A stretch of 9,376 bases of DNA from Woeseiaceae bacterium (GTDB lineage Bacteria; Pseudomonadota; Gammaproteobacteria; Steroidobacterales; Woeseiaceae): contig WTCH01000095.1 in the NCBI GenBank assembly GCA_013138675.1, positions 1-9,376 of the forward strand, written 5' to 3'. Position numbers and translations under genes: made by a program. Each line of letters opens with the position of its first letter. Positions within the stretch are counted from its first letter, which is position 1. Below the pieces are notes generated by a model that saw nothing but the letters and a program-made list of their open reading frames with translations, was not told where the DNA came from and did no database searches. This document shows, piece by piece, positions 6,708-9,376 of this stretch.

Positions 6708-6728
6708 CAGCGCTGCTAATTGGTGGCG

Positions 6729-7451
6729 ATGTTGGTGATACTTAGAAAACAGCAAACAGCTCACCGAAGCTGGGTCAGGGAATCAGCCTTCGGCGAATGG
6801 TTTCTTGGCACGGATACATGGATAAATCGTGTACTCAAGGTCGCGGTGGACGAACTGCAATCGCTGATGCCGCAGACGATGGACGCGTACCCAACAATTT
6901 TGGATGTTGGCTACGGTCATGGGCACTCGCTGCTGATGTTGGATGAGCGGTTTCGCCCTGAAAAGATCATTGGGTTGGACATTGACGACGGCGCGGCGGA
7001 ACGATCTGCCAAAAAAGCAGAAGCCTGTGGTTGTGACGTGCAGTTAGTGGTCGGTAGTGCGACTGCGATGGAGTTGCCTGACGCTTCTGTAGATATGGTG
7101 TTTTGTCACCAAACGCTTCATCACGTCAGCGATCAAGCGGCAGCAACCGCAGAGTTTCGTCGGGTGCTCAAGCCTGGCGGCGTACTGTTGCTGGCGGAGT
7201 CGTGCAAAAAATTCATTTATTCCGTGCCAGTGAAATTGCTCTTCAGGCATCCTATGCGCGTTCAGAAAACAGACAAAGAGTACGTACAACTGCTACGCGA
7301 CAGTGGCTTTGAGATTCCTCCAGGGAATGTTTCGAGGCCTTACTACTGGTGGAGCCGGCGAGACCTGGGTTTGTTCGAGTTGCTGGGAAGAAAAATTCCC
7401 GAGGACAAGGAAGAGACCCAGGTCAATATTGTGGCTTATCGTCCCGCATGA
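6729..7451 (+). CDS. Class I SAM-dependent methyltransferase, APE-cluster type
   Basis: This protein has 240 residues from the ATG at 6729. TTG 6720 and GTG 6723 are in-frame alternatives, and none has a well-placed ribosome site. The N-terminal segment WVRESAFGEWFLGTDTWINRVL precedes a Rossmann domain with SAM motif I LDVGYGHGHSL (58-68), the acidic GLDIDD strand, VVGSATAMELPDASVDMVFC (motifs II/III) and the post-motif VLKPGGVLLLAES. The C-terminal part (LFRHPMRVQKT, YYWWSRRDLGLFELLG) matches my recollection of methyltransferases found with aryl polyene clusters. It likely methylates a hydroxyl or ring position of the polyene head group or the finished product. It is convergent with the phosphopantetheinyl transferase, with a 4-nt gap, and divergent from the radical SAM gene. 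Substrate and exact start are uncertain. Confidence 0.85.
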   Translation: MLVILRKQQTAHRSWVRESAFGEWFLGTDTWINRVLKVAVDELQSLMPQTMDAYPTILDVGYGHGHSLLMLDERFRPEKIIGLDIDDGAAERSAKKAEACGCDVQLVVGSATAMELPDASVDMVFCHQTLHHVSDQAAATAEFRRVLKPGGVLLLAESCKKFIYSVPVKLLFRHPMRVQKTDKEYVQLLRDSGFEIPPGNVSRPYYWWSRRDLGLFELLGRKIPEDKEETQVNIVAYRPA

Positions 7452-7455
7452 CCCG

Positions 7456-8157
7456 TTAGCCTGTTGTCGCAATCAATTGCGACCCTGCATGCTCCCCAAA
7501 CAGGCTGGATGGCGGATCCCACCACAGAAGGTCTGGCTGCCCCGGAAATGCAGATGTTGTCGCCACGCCAATAAATGAGTCATCAAGTGCGTACAAGCTG
7601 AGGTTCGGCGCCGAGTTGTCGGCAACGCGTGCCTCGATCTCCGGCGGCGCGACAAAACAGCTCAATCGGTCCAGTCCCCCGGCTATGCCGGTGCCCATTG
7701 CCTTGAGCCATGCTTCTTTCAGCACCCACAGCATGTAGAAACGATCCTCCGGTTGCGTCGCAAGCCATTCCACTTCGGCGGCGGCATAGTACCGGCTGGC
7801 AATTCCATCAATGTCTCGACCAGAATAAGGCAACTCTATGTCGACGCCAATTTGGCCCTGATCCGCAACGCCACAAACTACAAGATCACCACTATGAGCA
7901 ATACTGACTGCGAGACCACCTTTGCACACAGGCTTGCCCTTGTCGTCAGTCGTGAGTTGGTGGGAAGATGCCGGCTCGCCGGTCAGGTCCTGCAGCAGAT
8001 TCCGGAGCAGTGACCGTGCGCAGAGGTACTCTTCCCGGCGGCGTGCTGACTTGAACTCGCCAGCGCGCGAAAGCTCCAACTGCGCCAGTGTATCCAACTC
8101 CGGAGTCGTCAATTCATGCAGGCCTGTACAAGCTACAGTGATTGAGCCTTGAGACAT
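7456..8157 (-). CDS. Sfp-type 4'-phosphopantetheinyl transferase
   Basis: This 233-residue enzyme transfers the phosphopantetheine arm of CoA to a conserved Ser of carrier proteins. The family signatures are present: the GKP substrate motif (74-76), SIAHSGD (85-91), the Mg-binding GVDIE (104-108, with Asp106 and Glu108), and WVLKEAWLKA (144-153, with the Lys147-Glu148 pair and Lys152). Its length matches Sfp/EntD-type enzymes rather than the small AcpS type. It begins 23 nt downstream of the ketosynthase stop on the same strand, so it is probably co-transcribed and dedicated to the carrier protein(s) of that pathway, which would lie off the right edge. No strong ribosome site is visible before its ATG. 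It ends 4 nt from the convergent methyltransferase. Confidence 0.92.
   Translation of the reverse strand: MSQGSITVACTGLHELTTPELDTLAQLELSRAGEFKSARRREEYLCARSLLRNLLQDLTGEPASSHQLTTDDKGKPVCKGGLAVSIAHSGDLVVCGVADQGQIGVDIELPYSGRDIDGIASRYYAAAEVEWLATQPEDRFYMLWVLKEAWLKAMGTGIAGGLDRLSCFVAPPEIEARVADNSAPNLSLYALDDSFIGVATTSAFPGQPDLLWWDPPSSLFGEHAGSQLIATTG
7466..7483. repeat. Perfect short inverted repeat near the convergent gene ends
   Basis: GTCGCAAT-CA-ATTGCGAC is an 8+8 nt perfect inverted repeat lying in the last codons of the transferase gene, 15 nt beyond the end of the opposing methyltransferase gene. As RNA it could fold into a 7-bp stem with a 4-nt loop. No T-run follows on either strand, so it is at best a weak bidirectional terminator or a transcript-end stabiliser. 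Confidence 0.35.
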
Positions 8158-8180
8158 GGCGAATTGTCAGCGGGGCCCGA

Positions 8181-9376
8181 TCAAGCGTGTCGACGAAGAA
8201 TGATTGACGTATTGATGCCACCGAACGCGAAGTTGTTGTTCATGACGTATTCGACGTCCAGTTCGCGACCATTGCCGCAAATATAGTCGAGACTCGCACA
8301 CTCTGTATCAACATTATCGAGATTGATCGTCGGCGCAAACCAGCCGCTATTCATCATTTCGGTTGCAAGCCACGACTCGAGCGCGCCGCACGCGCCCAAC
8401 GTGTGTCCCATGTAGCTCTTTATCGAACTGATGGGTATTTGCTCGCCGAAAACCCGTTGCGTCGCGTGCGATTCGGCAATATCGCCCCGGTCAGTGGCTG
8501 TTCCGTGCGCACTCACGTAACCAATCGCATCCGGGCTTAGACCGGCACTTGCCAAGGCCATCTCCTGCACGCGCTGCATGGTTTCGGGCGACGGCTGCGT
8601 AACATGGGCGCCATCGGCGTTGGTGTCAAAGCCAACAATTTCGGCGTAGATTTTCGCGCCTCTCGCTAGCGCGTGATCGCGCCGCTCGAGGATCAACGTA
8701 CACGCGCCCTCACCAATAACCAGACCATCCCTGCACCGGTAAAATGGACGTGGCGAGAAATCTGCCCTGTCGTTGTACGTGCTCGTCGCGTAAAGCGTGT
8801 CAAATACCGCGGCCTCGGTAGGGCATAGCTCCTCGGCACCGCCGGCAAGCATAATATCTTGCGCGCCGTTGCGAATGGTCTCATACGCGTAGCCGATCCC
8901 CTGGCTACCGGACGTGCAGGCGCTGGAGGTAGTAATCACGCGCCCCTGCAAGCCAAAAAACACGCCGATATTTACAGGGGTGGTGTGGCCCATCATCCGG
9001 ATATAGGTTGTTGCCGTGATGCCATCCAGGGTCTTTGTGAGCAACATGTTGGCAAAATCCGTGATCGCGTCAGTGCTACCTGTTGATGAGCCGTAAGCGA
9101 CGCCGACCCGGCCTGATTTCAATACTGGATCGTCCAGGAGGCCGGAATCACGCAACGCGCATTCACTGGCTGCCGTCGCGAGCATAGCGACCCGGCCCAT
9201 GCTACGCGTGCGTTTCCTATTGAAGCTGGCAGGCGCCGTAAAGGTTTTGACTGGAGCGCCGAGTTTCGTGTTAAGACCGTCGAACTCCTCCCAGGCTTCG
9301 ATATGCTGAACACCACTTTTCAGGCCGCGCAGGTTTGCTGATATCTCGGCCCAATCGTTACCGATAGGCGAGTACG
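8181..9376 (-). CDS. FabF-type beta-ketoacyl-ACP synthase of aryl polyene type, 5' end cut by window edge
   Basis: The frame is open from the right edge, giving 397 visible residues. The in-frame Met at 9200 is internal, because the sequence before it (YSPIGNDWAEISANLRGLKSG, later FNRKRTRS) is the normal thiolase-fold N-terminus, so only about ten residues are missing. The active-site Cys is in TSSACTSGSQG (visible residue 153). The two catalytic His residues are in SAHGTATDRGD (290) and MGHTLGACGALE (324), with the conserved Lys at 319. NNFAFGGINTS closes the fold. The intact triad makes it a condensing enzyme, not a chain-length factor. SMGRVAMLAT, AYGSSTGSTDA and GGAEELCPTEAAVFDTLYATS match my recollection of APE-cluster ketosynthases, which extend polyene chains on a carrier protein. 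The transferase follows directly. Confidence 0.9.
   Translation of the reverse strand, partial: YSPIGNDWAEISANLRGLKSGVQHIEAWEEFDGLNTKLGAPVKTFTAPASFNRKRTRSMGRVAMLATAASECALRDSGLLDDPVLKSGRVGVAYGSSTGSTDAITDFANMLLTKTLDGITATTYIRMMGHTTPVNIGVFFGLQGRVITTSSACTSGSQGIGYAYETIRNGAQDIMLAGGAEELCPTEAAVFDTLYATSTYNDRADFSPRPFYRCRDGLVIGEGACTLILERRDHALARGAKIYAEIVGFDTNADGAHVTQPSPETMQRVQEMALASAGLSPDAIGYVSAHGTATDRGDIAESHATQRVFGEQIPISSIKSYMGHTLGACGALESWLATEMMNSGWFAPTINLDNVDTECASLDYICGNGRELDVEYVMNNNFAFGGINTSIILRRHA

Noticed and set aside
8181..9200. Ketosynthase as a complete gene starting at the Met at 9200, or as a chain-length factor
   Set aside because: The frame stays open to the edge with the normal N-terminal fold, and the active-site Cys and both His residues are intact.

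Overview
The window looks like chromosomal DNA from a proteobacterium, most likely a marine or environmental Gammaproteobacterium. This is inferred from moderately high GC, a proteobacterial-style ECF sigma/anti-sigma pair, a lipoprotein cytochrome c, and proteins that resemble gammaproteobacterial aryl polyene (APE) cluster enzymes. No taxonomic marker gene is present. There are no RNA genes, CRISPR arrays, insertion sequences or phage genes.

Left part (1-980): the N-terminus of an exported CBM9-like protein runs off the left edge on the minus strand. Divergent from it is a lipoprotein class I cytochrome c with its own candidate promoter.

Stress or envelope regulation block (984-3449, minus strand): an ECF sigma factor, a single-pass membrane anti-sigma-like protein, a periplasmic HEAT-repeat protein and a small exported protein. 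All four overlap at their stop/start codons (4, 4 and 1 nt), so they form one tightly coupled operon. A divergent gene for an exported protein of unknown function (3557-4054) follows. A short sequence just after its stop resembles its own 3' end.

Right part (4166-9376): what appears to be one flank of a specialised lipid/polyketide cluster, most probably APE-type. From the right edge leftwards on the minus strand there is a FabF-type ketosynthase with an intact Cys-His-His triad (5' end missing), then an Sfp-type phosphopantetheinyl transferase. A plus-strand SAM methyltransferase converges on the transferase. A divergent minus-strand pair follows: a B12-binding-type radical SAM enzyme and an O-methyltransferase-fold protein. 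The transferase would activate the carrier proteins, the ketosynthase would extend the chain, and the two methyltransferases plus the radical SAM enzyme are candidate tailoring enzymes. The ketoreductase, dehydratase, carrier proteins and starter-unit genes expected of such a cluster would lie beyond the right edge.

The most interesting part is the radical SAM/O-methyltransferase pair beside the ketosynthase module. It suggests an unusual tailoring step on the product, but its chemistry cannot be read from the sequence.
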